A DNA stretch of 64,000 bases from Brevundimonas mediterranea (GTDB lineage Bacteria > Pseudomonadota > Alphaproteobacteria > Caulobacterales > Caulobacteraceae): positions 992,001-1,056,000 of the forward strand of contig NZ_JACIDA010000001.1 of the NCBI RefSeq assembly GCF_014196125.1. Reading direction: 5' to 3'. A program made the translations under genes and the position numbers. Shown here one piece after another: positions 15,821 to 24,355 of the stretch. Position 1 is the first letter of the stretch; each line of letters starts with the position of its first letter. The notes below the pieces were generated by a model that was not told where the DNA came from, did no database searches, and saw nothing but the letters and a program-made list of their open reading frames with translations.

Positions 15821-18718
15821 TTAGAAGGAGTAGCGCAGACCGACCTGAATGCTCCGCGGGCGGGTGATCAGGTTGGTGGGCTTGCCGAAATCGGCGTTCA
15901 CTTCCGGGGTGGGCGGAATGAAGGCGTTGTAGCCTCCAAAGTTGCGGTTGTTGAACAGGTTCAGGATATCGAGCTGAAGACCGACCTTCTGGTTGCCAAA
16001 GACAGACAGCTCTTTCTCCAACTTCACATCGACGTTGCAGGTGGCGAAGAAGCTGAGGCAGTCGGTATCCGGCTCTCCTTCGCCGCGACGGAAGTTTCTC
16101 TCGCTGACCCCGAAGCCACGCGAGAAATCATCGATGTTGTAATAGGCGCCAGAACCCAGCTCAGCGATCGAGGAAATGCGGAAGCCGTATGGCAGATCCT
16201 TGATTCCCGACAAGACGATGCGGTGACGTTCCGATCCGGGCTTGCGATAGAAGCCGTAATCAGCAGGGCGACGTGCGTCCAGGCTGAAGAGATCGTTACC
16301 GTTCTGGCGGGCGTCAGCCAGCGTGTAGGCCAGGTTCACGCCCCATCCAGAGTCGGCCGTGTAGTTTTTGTCGAGTGTGAAGTAGAGCGCCTTGTAACGG
16401 GTTTCCAACTCGTCGACGCCTAGAATGATATTGGCGTAACCGAACGAGTTTGCGGTCGCTGTATTACAGCAGCCCCCATCGGCGTTCAGAGTGCCAAAGA
16501 TATGAGTGAAACCGTTCTGCCCCTTGATGTAGGTCGCGGTGACGCTGGCCTGCCAGTCTTCACCGAGTTTTTGACGGAAGCCGAGGCTGAACTGGTCGGT
16601 TGAAGGCGGTTTAGCCTTGTTGGTATGGGCGAAGAGTTCCGGGCGGCCGGTCTGCGCAGAGGCACGCAGCGCCGCAAGGCCTTCAGCGGTGCGATAGCTT
16701 TCATTCCACACAACAGTCGGGTTTCCGTCTCTGTCCGGCAACCCGTCGCGGGAGAAGTAGAAGGTGCCGATGGCGTATTGCAGTCGGAAGCTCTCGTCCA
16801 ACAGGTCATTAAAAATGATCCGGTCGTAATACCGACCATAGCCGCCGAAGATGACCGATCGCTGGTCCTCGAAAATGTCGTAGGAGAAGCCGATACGTGG
16901 CTGGAATGCGCTTTTGAACGTCGGGCGGTCGCTGCCGTCAGTGATGAAGTCGTCGGCATTGTACTGACCGGCCGCAGCGTTGGCTCGAAGGGCATTAGCC
17001 GCATTCGTCGGCGTGACGTACTTGTTGTTGTTCATGTTGGTTTCGTAATCCCAGCGCAGGCCGAGATTCAGTTCCAACTTGGGCGTCAACTGCCAGTCAT
17101 CCTGGATGTAGGCGCCGAAAATCTTGTTGCTGCCCTCGATATTCGGGTCACCCAGACCGAGACGCGCCTGCTGTGGGTAGCTGAAGGTCGGATCTATGTC
17201 GCTCTGGTAGGTGAACTGGGGTGCAGTAAAGAATAGCTTGCGGAAGATGTAGTCCTGATCGCTATATTTCACGCCCATCTTGACGGTGTGGTTGTTCAGA
17301 CCTGTCAGCGTCAGATCGTTGCGAAGGGTGAACCCTTTCTGTTGGATGTATTGCGATGAGTTCTTCCCACCGATCGTGATGATACCCTGATACTCTTCAG
17401 TCGGCTGACCAGGAGACAACGACGTCGGGTTGAAGACGCTGTCTAGGTAGCTGATCGAGGCTTCGTTCAGGAAGTTCGAGCCGCGATAAGTATGGCGCAG
17501 ATTGTATTCGTCGGTCGTACCGACCTTATTTTCAGCGGCCGTGTAGGCCGTGGTGCCGCCGAAGCCGGAAATGTCGGTTTCGCGCCGACGGCTGTAGCTC
17601 AGGTCGAAGACCTGCAGATCATCGGGCGAGAAGCTCAGCTTGCCGAAGTAGGTGTCCTGCCGGAACGGGCTGACGAAGTTGCCTTCGTACTGGCCAAACC
17701 GAGCAAGATTGGCGGCGGAGCGATTGCCCAAGGTCACGGAACTGGCACGGTCTTGATCGTTACCTTCGTAGGCGACGAAGAAGTGCAGGCGGTCTTGGAT
17801 GATCGGGCCGCCCAGCGCAGCGCCATACTGTTGACGCTTGTACTCCGGCTTCGACCGCCCAGCCCGCTCGTCGAAATAGTTGTCTTCGATCATGCTTCGG
17901 TCCTGATAGGCGCCGAAGATTTCGCCATGAAACTCGTTGCTGCCCGACCGGGTCACGGCCGTGATGATGGCGGCCGAAGCCTGCTCGTACTCCGCTTTGT
18001 AGTTCTGAGTCAGAACTTTGAACTCTTGAACCGCCAGCTGGGCGAACGGATTGCCTCGGCTCGAGTCCTGCCCGGCGACCCCATTGGGAAGGACCTGGCT
18101 TTTCAAGCTCGCGCCGTCGATGAAGACGTTCACGCCCGACGCCGTCGAAGCTCCCGACTGGAAGGTCCGGCTGTTCTCGCCATCGTTGTAACGAACGCCC
18201 GGAGCCAAGCGAGCGAACGACATGAAGTTACGATCCGTCTGGGGCAGGCTGTTAATCTGAACCTGCGACACATTGGTCGCGACTTCGGACGTCGTCACTT
18301 CGGTAAGACGACGACCGACGACCACGATGTCGCCCAGTTCGGCCGCTTCGTTTGACGGTGCGGCCGTCTCTTCGGAGCCCACTTCAAGATCAAGGCGGTT
18401 CGTGGCCGCGACTGCGATATTGACCGTGTCTGTGTCGGTCTCTCCGTCAGGCGTCGTGACCGTCACGCGGTAGTTGCCCGCTCTGAGGCCGGAAATCACG
18501 TAGGTGCCGTCGGACCGCACAGTCGCTCGAGCGGAGAAACCCGACGCGGTGTCGACAGCGGTCACTACAGCACCCGGCGCAGGCTGGCCCGCTTCAGTCA
18601 CTGCGCCGCGGAGCGTCGAACTCGATGTCTGCGCCGTCGCCGCGCCGGCGAAGCCTGCGGTGATGGCGAAGGCGGATACGGCGGCCAGGGCCGCGCTACG
18701 CGTATTGAACTTGATCAT
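15821..18718 (-). CDS. TonB-dependent outer-membrane receptor with carboxypeptidase-regulatory-like N-terminal domain
   Basis: A 965-residue outer-membrane barrel. The Sec signal ends at about residue 29 (GAATAQ); residues about 30-120 form a carboxypeptidase-regulatory-like domain (APGAVVTAVDTASG, ISGLRAGNYRV); the plug follows with a TonB-box-like GDIVVVGRR and QVQINSLPQTDRNFM; the rest is a beta-barrel ending in the typical aromatic RYSF. This subfamily (OAR-like) commonly imports oligosaccharides in Caulobacterales and Xanthomonadales. It lies 28 bases after lacI and before the glucanase. Base composition is visibly lower in G+C and codon choice is less biased than in its neighbours, which often holds for this receptor class. 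Confidence 0.9.
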   Translation of the reverse strand: MIKFNTRSAALAAVSAFAITAGFAGAATAQTSSSTLRGAVTEAGQPAPGAVVTAVDTASGFSARATVRSDGTYVISGLRAGNYRVTVTTPDGETDTDTVNIAVAATNRLDLEVGSEETAAPSNEAAELGDIVVVGRRLTEVTTSEVATNVSQVQINSLPQTDRNFMSFARLAPGVRYNDGENSRTFQSGASTASGVNVFIDGASLKSQVLPNGVAGQDSSRGNPFAQLAVQEFKVLTQNYKAEYEQASAAIITAVTRSGSNEFHGEIFGAYQDRSMIEDNYFDERAGRSKPEYKRQQYGAALGGPIIQDRLHFFVAYEGNDQDRASSVTLGNRSAANLARFGQYEGNFVSPFRQDTYFGKLSFSPDDLQVFDLSYSRRRETDISGFGGTTAYTAAENKVGTTDEYNLRHTYRGSNFLNEASISYLDSVFNPTSLSPGQPTEEYQGIITIGGKNSSQYIQQKGFTLRNDLTLTGLNNHTVKMGVKYSDQDYIFRKLFFTAPQFTYQSDIDPTFSYPQQARLGLGDPNIEGSNKIFGAYIQDDWQLTPKLELNLGLRWDYETNMNNNKYVTPTNAANALRANAAAGQYNADDFITDGSDRPTFKSAFQPRIGFSYDIFEDQRSVIFGGYGRYYDRIIFNDLLDESFRLQYAIGTFYFSRDGLPDRDGNPTVVWNESYRTAEGLAALRASAQTGRPELFAHTNKAKPPSTDQFSLGFRQKLGEDWQASVTATYIKGQNGFTHIFGTLNADGGCCNTATANSFGYANIILGVDELETRYKALYFTLDKNYTADSGWGVNLAYTLADARQNGNDLFSLDARRPADYGFYRKPGSERHRIVLSGIKDLPYGFRISSIAELGSGAYYNIDDFSRGFGVSERNFRRGEGEPDTDCLSFFATCNVDVKLEKELSVFGNQKVGLQLDILNLFNNRNFGGYNAFIPPTPEVNADFGKPTNLITRPRSIQVGLRYSF

Positions 18719-18746
18719 CCTGATGTCCCCTCCTGATAGGTCCGAT

Positions 18747-19853
18747 TCACGACAGCGACGCCGCTGTCTGATCGGGGTTTGACCCGGCGGTTGCGGCCGC
18801 CGCGGTGGATTGACGCACGACCAGAACCGGCCGAACGATTTCGCAGGCGGAGTCCAGGTCGGCGTTGGCGCCGGCCTGGACTAGGCCGATGAGGCGTTCG
18901 ACGCCCCGGCGACCCATTTCCGCAATATTCACTCTGAGCGTGGTCAGCGTCGGCCGGACCAGGGCGGCCAGCGGCACGTCGTCGAAGCCGACCACCGCCA
19001 CGTCCTCGGGACAGCGCACCCCCGCCTCTTGGAAGGCCAGCAGGGCGCCCAGGGCCATCATGTCATTGGCCGCGAACACCGCGTCCGGGCGCTGGTCCAG
19101 CGCCATCAACTGTGTGGCGGCGCGATGCCCGGCGGCCTGGGTGAAATCGCCCTCGACGATGATCGGGTCCTGCCCGGCCAGGGCGCTGGCGTAGCCCTCG
19201 GCGCGGATATCGGCTTCCAGGTTGCCGGCGGCGCCCCGGATATGGGCGATGCGGCGACGACCGGTGGCGATCAGATGTTCGACCGCCGCCACGGCGCCCC
19301 CGTGGTTGTCCACCGCGATCGCCGGCCGGCCGCCCTCGTCCAGACCGCCGTTCATGACCAGCACCGGAGTCCGGCCCGCCACGTCGGCGGCCAGATTGGC
19401 GGCCCGCACATGGGGCGACAGCACGATCATGCCGTCGACCCGGCCCCGCATCGACCGCAGCGCCGCCATGGTCTCTTCGGTGTCGCCGTGGGAGCTGGAG
19501 ACGATCAGGTGCTTGCCGTGCGCCCGCGCGGCCAAGTCCATGCCGCGGATCAGTTCGGAGAAGAACTCGCCGTACAGGTCCGGCAGGATGACCCCGATGG
19601 TGTCCGTCCGGCTGGTGGACAGGCTGCGCGCCCCGACATGGGGGACGTAGTGAAGATGTGCGACCGCATCCAGCACCCGCTGGCGCGTGGTTTCGGTGAT
19701 GGCGTCCGACCCGTTCAGCACGCGCGACACCGAGGCCACGGACACCTTGGCCCGTTCGGCGACGTCGCGGATCGTGGCGGCCTTGGCGGCGGGCGCACGT
19801 CCGTTCACGGCTGATGAGGCGGCGATATCCAAGTGTTTCCCTCTGAGCGTCAT
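18747..19853 (-). CDS. LacI-family transcriptional regulator
   Basis: A 368-residue repressor-type regulator. The helix-turn-helix at about residues 27-47 reads TIRDVAERAKVSVASVSRVL, with the hinge LHYVPHVGARSL; the rest is a periplasmic-binding-protein-like sensor (IGVILPDLYGEFFSELIRG, VAVVGFDDVPLAALVRP). It has a longer N-terminal extension than usual before the HTH, so a later start is possible, although AGAAGG precedes the ATG at 19853. First gene of the sugar locus, with a LacI-like operator 39 bases in front of it, pointing to autoregulation and control of the TonB receptor behind it. The inducer is probably a glucan-derived sugar. Confidence 0.92.
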   Translation of the reverse strand: MTLRGKHLDIAASSAVNGRAPAAKAATIRDVAERAKVSVASVSRVLNGSDAITETTRQRVLDAVAHLHYVPHVGARSLSTSRTDTIGVILPDLYGEFFSELIRGMDLAARAHGKHLIVSSSHGDTEETMAALRSMRGRVDGMIVLSPHVRAANLAADVAGRTPVLVMNGGLDEGGRPAIAVDNHGGAVAAVEHLIATGRRRIAHIRGAAGNLEADIRAEGYASALAGQDPIIVEGDFTQAAGHRAATQLMALDQRPDAVFAANDMMALGALLAFQEAGVRCPEDVAVVGFDDVPLAALVRPTLTTLRVNIAEMGRRGVERLIGLVQAGANADLDSACEIVRPVLVVRQSTAAAATAGSNPDQTAASLS

Positions 19854-19891
19854 CGCGCCAGCCTTCTTGTCGAAGGTCTGTCGATAACCTG

Positions 19892-19907
19892 ATGTAATCG
19901 GTTACAT
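19892..19907. promoter_or_regulatory. LacI-type operator upstream of lacI
   Basis: The 16-mer ATGTAATCGGTTACAT is a palindrome with one mismatched pair and a central CG step, the hallmark of LacI-family operators. It lies 39 bases upstream of the lacI start and in the shared divergent region, so binding by the neighbouring regulator is likely. Distinct from the operator at 51528. Confidence 0.65.
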
Positions 19908-20062
19908 GACACAGGAGCAATGTCGGCCGCAAGCGGCGCAATGTCGCTTTGTGTCGATTTCTGGCCCGCCGGCGCCCGCGCCTCGCCTGATGACCACTGG
20001 ATCGAGCCGGCGTCCGCCCCAAAGGCGCTGAATGAGCGTCAAATGGATTCAGCGGTTGATAA

Positions 20063-20078
20063 CTACTACATATAGTGG
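20063..20078. promoter_or_regulatory. NrdR-box-like sequence upstream of the pseudo-ribonucleotide reductase gene
   Basis: CTACTACATATAGTGG matches the general NrdR box (acaCwAtATaTwGtgt) at 12 of 16 positions by eye, including the ATAT/AGTG core. It lies 55 bases before the gene at 20134. NrdR boxes usually come in pairs about 31 bases apart and I could not find a second one, which weakens the call. Confidence 0.4.
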
Positions 20079-20133
20079 CGCGCCTTGATGGATCGCCGTA
20101 ATCTGGTGGCAGGCTTCCCGGGAGATGCGGCCC

Positions 20134-22779
20134 ATGCGCTTTCAATCCGGCTTCGTGGATCTGGCCCGCCGGGTCACGATGGAGACCCGCGCTGTCGAGC
20201 GCGCCGCCACAGTCCAGGAGATCACGGCGCCGGCCGCATGGTCGGACGCCCGGATCGAATCCTGGCTGGACTGGAGCGAATCCCTGGTCCCCGACCTGCC
20301 TCCGACCGGCGGCTGGCTGAACGGCGCCGTGGACGCCTGGGCCGAACGTCTGGCCGGCCGGGGCCTGGCCGAGGGCGTCTTCACCGATCGGGCCGAGGCC
20401 CATGTCTTCGCCGCCGAATTGGCCGCCACCATTCAACTGGGCCTGGCCTCGCCTGCCGGTGGGCTCGAGGCTGGCTCAGGCTCCGCCGACATTCTCGACC
20501 TGTCCGATCCCGCCGCGCCGGCCCATCTGGCCGAACACCGCGCCGACCGCATGACCGCCCGGCTGGCGCTGCAGTCGGCCGAGGCCCTGGCCGACGCCCT
20601 GTGCGCGGTCGCCGACGCCGTGGACCGCTGCGAGGGACCGGACGGCCACTGCGCCGATCCGTCGCGCAACCCCGCCCTGGGTCGCGCCGCCGCCACTGCG
20701 CGGCGTCGCGGCGCCACCGACGCCGACATCCTGCGCGCCGTCGATGGCGAACGTCCGGCCCTGGCCCTGCGCCCCTTCCACGAAACCCCGCCCCTGATCG
20801 CCCTGGCCGACCGCACCCAGATCGCCGCCGGCGCACCCGAGGCCCTGCTGGCCGCCGAATCGGCTCTGGACGGCGGCCTGATCGCGATCTTCTCTCCCCG
20901 CGACGCCGAGGCCCTGGCCGAGGGCGCGGTCGGTCGCGCCCTGCTGGATCTGTCCGCCGTCGCCGCCCTGGACGGCGGGACCTTCGACCTGCTGCCGGAT
21001 CTGACGCGTCTGTGGACCGTGGCCCTGGATATTCAGGCCGCGAGCGCCGCCATTTCCCTGGGGTTGGAGGGCCTCTCGGCCGCGCTGATCCCGGCTGGCG
21101 GCGACCTGTCCGCCCGGGCCGAGGCTCTCGCGGGCCTGACGGCGGTCGTGGCGGCTCAGACCTCGGTGGAACTGGCCCAGTTGCGCGGCCCCTGCGCCGA
21201 ATGGGACGGCCTGAAGAGCCAGGTCGCCGACGCTGACCGCACCCGCCGCGCCCGCCTGAAGGCCAATCCGGATCCTCTCGCCGCCATCGCCCTGAAGCGG
21301 ATCGGCAAGCTGGGCGCGCCCCGGCGCCATGCGACCATCAGCCTGTTCGTCGATGACGCCGAGGCCCGGCTGCGTCTGGGTCTGGGCGCCCCTTCGGTCA
21401 TCGACGTCTTCCAGACCGCCGACGGCCAGATCGGCCGCCGCCTGGCCCCACCCCTGGCCGCCGCCCTGGCCCGCGCGGGCGGCGACGTCCAGGCGGCCGA
21501 GCGCCGGCTGTTCGGCCGTCGCACCCTGGTCGAGGCGCCGGGCGTCGATCACGCCGCCCTGCGCGGATTCGGGTTCACCGACATCGAACTGGCCGCCGTC
21601 GAACAGGCCCTGGCCGGGGCCGACGGCTTCGACGCCGTCTTCACCGCCCCGGTGCTGGACCCCGGCTTCATCCGCGACGTCCTGGGACTGGAAGACGGCG
21701 ACGGCCCGTTGCTGAACCTGCTGGGCGTGCCCGAAGAGGCTGAGGCCGAGGCCGCGCGCTGGGTCTTCGGTCACGGCGACCTGACGGATTGGCCCGAGGC
21801 GCCACCGGCCGTCGCCGCCTTGCTGGCCGATCCAGCGAGCGTCGAGGCGAATCTGCGCCGCGCCGTCGAACCGTTCAGCGACGCGCCCGACACGGCCTTG
21901 GACCTTCTGGACTGGCGCGCCACCGCCGCCCAGGCCGCCCGCCGCCTGGCCCAGGCCGCCGCAGAGGGTCGCCGCGCGGTGCGGCTGCGTCGCGCGCCTC
22001 CGCCCCCAGGCCCCCTGCTGACCCTGCCGAAAACCGATACGGCCCTGCGCCCCGAAACGCCCCGCCCCGCTCCCACGCCCGCCCCGCAGGAGCGCGTCGT
22101 CGAACGTGTGGTCGAACGCGAGCGCGCCCGCCGCAAACTGCCCGACCGCCGCAAGGGCTATATCCAGAAGGCGGCCGTCGGCGGGCACAAGGTCTATATC
22201 CACACCGGCGAATACGACGACGGCGAATTGGGCGAGATCTTCATCGACATGCACAAGGAAGGCGCCGCCTTCCGAAGCCTGATGAACAATTTCGCCATCG
22301 CCATCTCGATCGGGCTTCAATACGGCGTGCCGCTGGACGAGTTCGTGGACGCCTTCGTCTTCACCCGGTTCGAGCCCGCCGGACGGGTCACGGGCAATGA
22401 CTCGATCCGCTCGGCCACCTCGATCCTGGACTATATCTTCCGCGAGCTGGGCGTCTCCTATCTGGACCGCCACGAACTGGCCAACGCCGGCCCCGATGAG
22501 TTGAACGCCGACGGCCTGGGCCACGGCAAGGCCGAGGGCGGAGAGACCGTTCCTGCCGCCCGGTTCATCTCGAAGGGCTTCGCCCGCGGCTCCGCGCCCG
22601 ACAATCTCGTGGTCCTGCCCTTCGGCAAGAAGGCCGAGCCTGAACCGAAGGTCGTCGCCAACACCGAGGCCGTCGCCTGTCCGTCCTGCGGCGATTTCAG
22701 CCTGCAAAATCGCGGCGGCGTCTGGGTCTGCGACACCTGCGGAGACGCCCGGGCGGTTCACGGCGGCGATCAGGGCTAA
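20134..22779 (+). CDS. Degenerate class II ribonucleotide reductase-like protein with NrdJ-type C-terminal domain
   Basis: An 881-residue protein. From about residue 665 it matches the TSCPD/NrdJ C-terminal region of vitamin B12-dependent ribonucleotide reductase almost as a real enzyme would: [72 protein letters not shown], then C849-x2-C852 and C866-x2-C869. The N-terminal 650 residues follow NrdJ only in patches ([14 protein letters not shown] near the front; [18 protein letters not shown] in the middle) and I see no NPCGE-type radical-site motif or active-site cysteine set. It is therefore probably a pseudoenzyme. The start at 20134 is preferred over 20125 because GGGAG lies 9 bases upstream. 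The frame is intact with strong GC-rich codon use, so the gene is under selection. Its role is unknown. Confidence 0.72.
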   Translation: MRFQSGFVDLARRVTMETRAVERAATVQEITAPAAWSDARIESWLDWSESLVPDLPPTGGWLNGAVDAWAERLAGRGLAEGVFTDRAEAHVFAAELAATIQLGLASPAGGLEAGSGSADILDLSDPAAPAHLAEHRADRMTARLALQSAEALADALCAVADAVDRCEGPDGHCADPSRNPALGRAAATARRRGATDADILRAVDGERPALALRPFHETPPLIALADRTQIAAGAPEALLAAESALDGGLIAIFSPRDAEALAEGAVGRALLDLSAVAALDGGTFDLLPDLTRLWTVALDIQAASAAISLGLEGLSAALIPAGGDLSARAEALAGLTAVVAAQTSVELAQLRGPCAEWDGLKSQVADADRTRRARLKANPDPLAAIALKRIGKLGAPRRHATISLFVDDAEARLRLGLGAPSVIDVFQTADGQIGRRLAPPLAAALARAGGDVQAAERRLFGRRTLVEAPGVDHAALRGFGFTDIELAAVEQALAGADGFDAVFTAPVLDPGFIRDVLGLEDGDGPLLNLLGVPEEAEAEAARWVFGHGDLTDWPEAPPAVAALLADPASVEANLRRAVEPFSDAPDTALDLLDWRATAAQAARRLAQAAAEGRRAVRLRRAPPPPGPLLTLPKTDTALRPETPRPAPTPAPQERVVERVVERERARRKLPDRRKGYIQKAAVGGHKVYIHTGEYDDGELGEIFIDMHKEGAAFRSLMNNFAIAISIGLQYGVPLDEFVDAFVFTRFEPAGRVTGNDSIRSATSILDYIFRELGVSYLDRHELANAGPDELNADGLGHGKAEGGETVPAARFISKGFARGSAPDNLVVLPFGKKAEPEPKVVANTEAVACPSCGDFSLQNRGGVWVCDTCGDARAVHGGDQG

Positions 22780-22834
22780 GTTAACGGCTGGGCTCTAGAG
22801 TGCCGCCACGCGACGTTTTCGCTGGAGCGACCCC

Positions 22835-23329
22835 ATGTCCCGCCTTACCGCCCTGTCCATCGCCGTCGCCGTATTTGCGACCGCCGCCCCCCCTGCCCTG
22901 GCGCAGAACGCCAGCCAGATCGCCAGCGTGAAACGCGGCGCATCCTGCGCCGGCTGCAACCTGTTCCAAGGTGATTTCTCCGGTCTTGAGGCGCGCGGTC
23001 TGAACCTGTCCGGCGCGCGCCTGCGCCAGGCGGACCTCAGCCTCAGCGTGATGAACCGCACCCGTTTCTCCAACGCCGACATGCGCGACGTCGAAGCCTA
23101 CGGCGGGGTCTTCTCCAGCTCCAACTTCTCGGGCGCCGACCTGACCAACGCCAGCTTCGTCGGCGCCTATCTGCAAGGCGCGAACTTCTCGGGCGCAAAG
23201 CTGATCGGGACCAACCTGTCCGGCGCCGACCTGTCGCGCGCCACCGGATTGACCCAGGGTCAGCTGAACCGCGCCTGCGGCGACGGCTCGACCATTCTGT
23301 CCGGAAACCTGCGTATTCCCGCCTGCTGA
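22835..23329 (+). CDS. Secreted pentapeptide-repeat protein
   Basis: A 164-residue exported protein; the signal peptide ends near PPALAQN (residue 24). The mature part carries a short SCAGC motif, then about 16 pentapeptide units of the A(N/D)LxG kind (NLSGARLRQADLS, GADLTNASFVGAYLQGANF), predicted to fold as a right-handed quadrilateral beta-helix, and ends with GLTQGQLNRACGDG and a terminal Cys. It is followed after 81 bases by a longer paralogue with the same Cys landmarks. No enzymatic role is suggested; such proteins can be structural or protein-binding. Confidence 0.85.
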   Translation: MSRLTALSIAVAVFATAAPPALAQNASQIASVKRGASCAGCNLFQGDFSGLEARGLNLSGARLRQADLSLSVMNRTRFSNADMRDVEAYGGVFSSSNFSGADLTNASFVGAYLQGANFSGAKLIGTNLSGADLSRATGLTQGQLNRACGDGSTILSGNLRIPAC

Positions 23330-23410
23330 CGGCCATCCGTCTTGCCGGGATTTAACGAAATTACCTCGATTTAAGTAGGTCCGGGCAGTATTTCGAGGCA
23401 TTCAGACTGC

Positions 23411-24295
23411 GTGAAACAGATCGCCCGCCCAAACCCCATCCGATTGAAAACCGCGCTGATCGCGGCGGCGGGCCTGATGCTCGCCACCCCCGCCTTCGCC
23501 GGGATCGAGATGACGGTCCAGGATCGCGACGTGGCCCGGTCGGTGTCCCTGGGCGGTTCGTGCAATCGCTGCGAACTGTCGGGCCGCAATCTGTCGGGCG
23601 CCACCTTCACCGGCGCCAGCTTCATGAACGCCACCCTGGTCGGCGCCAATCTGCGCGGCGCGGAAATGGTCGGCTCCAACTTCACCGGCAGCGACTTCAG
23701 CCGCGCCAATCTGACGGGGGTCGAGATCGTCGGGGCCAACTTCACCTCGACCAATTTCACCGGCGCCGTCCTGACGGGGGCCGAGGCCCAGGGCTCGTTC
23801 TTCGTGCGCGCCAACCTGTCGCGGGCCGACCTGTCGGGGGCCGAACTGCACGGCGTGAATTTCAACGGCGCGACCCTGGCGGGCGCGAATTTCTCGAACA
23901 GCGAACTGTTCGGCGCCACCTTGGCCAATGTCCACGCCATCGGCGCAAACTTCTCCGACGCCGAGATCAACGCCTCCAACCTGTCCGGCGGCGACTTCTC
24001 GAACGCCTCCTTCCGTGACGCCAGCCTGGACGGCGCCCGTCTGACCGGGGCGACCTTCACCCGCGCCGACTTCAACGACGCCTCGCTGCGCCGCACCGAC
24101 ATCCGGGGCGCCGACCTGTCCGGCGCGCGCAACCTGACCCAGGACCAGATCAGCGAGGCCTGCGGCGACGGCGCCACCCGCCTGCCCGGTCGTCTGACGC
24201 CCCAGGCCTGCCGCGGAACCATCCGGGTGATCCGCACCCCGCCTGCGCCGCCGGCTCCCCCAGCCGTGCGCCACTTCGTGTCCGCTGAACACTGA
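23411..24295 (+). CDS. Secreted pentapeptide-repeat protein, longer paralogue
   Basis: A 294-residue exported protein beginning with GTG; the signal peptide ends near LATPAFAG (residue 31). After SCNRC come about 35 pentapeptide units (NLSGATFTGASF, ADLSGAELHGVNF, ASLDGARLTGATF), then NLTQDQISEACGDG, a second Cys near PQAC, and a proline-rich tail. The SCxxC head and the QxxxACGDG...C end match the preceding gene, so the pair arose by duplication with later expansion of the repeat. The cysteines could cap the beta-helix by disulfides in the periplasm. Function unknown. Confidence 0.85.
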   Translation: MKQIARPNPIRLKTALIAAAGLMLATPAFAGIEMTVQDRDVARSVSLGGSCNRCELSGRNLSGATFTGASFMNATLVGANLRGAEMVGSNFTGSDFSRANLTGVEIVGANFTSTNFTGAVLTGAEAQGSFFVRANLSRADLSGAELHGVNFNGATLAGANFSNSELFGATLANVHAIGANFSDAEINASNLSGGDFSNASFRDASLDGARLTGATFTRADFNDASLRRTDIRGADLSGARNLTQDQISEACGDGATRLPGRLTPQACRGTIRVIRTPPAPPAPPAVRHFVSAEH

Positions 24296-24303
24296 ACAGC
24301 AAA

Positions 24304-24330
24304 AAGGGGACGCCGCAGCGTCCCCTTCTT
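24304..24330. terminator. Bidirectional hairpin terminator
   Basis: ggggacgc (24306-24313) pairs with gcgtcccc (24318-24325) around a 4-base loop, with an A-run before and ttctt after. It separates the convergent pentapeptide-repeat gene and aspS. Confidence 0.85.
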
Positions 24331-24355
24331 CGCTTCGGCGATCAGGCGTGGCCGA

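Noticed and set aside
23341..23375. CtrA-type sites (TTAA repeats) before the second pentapeptide gene
   Set aside because: TTAA occurs twice but the spacing is 15 rather than 7 bases.
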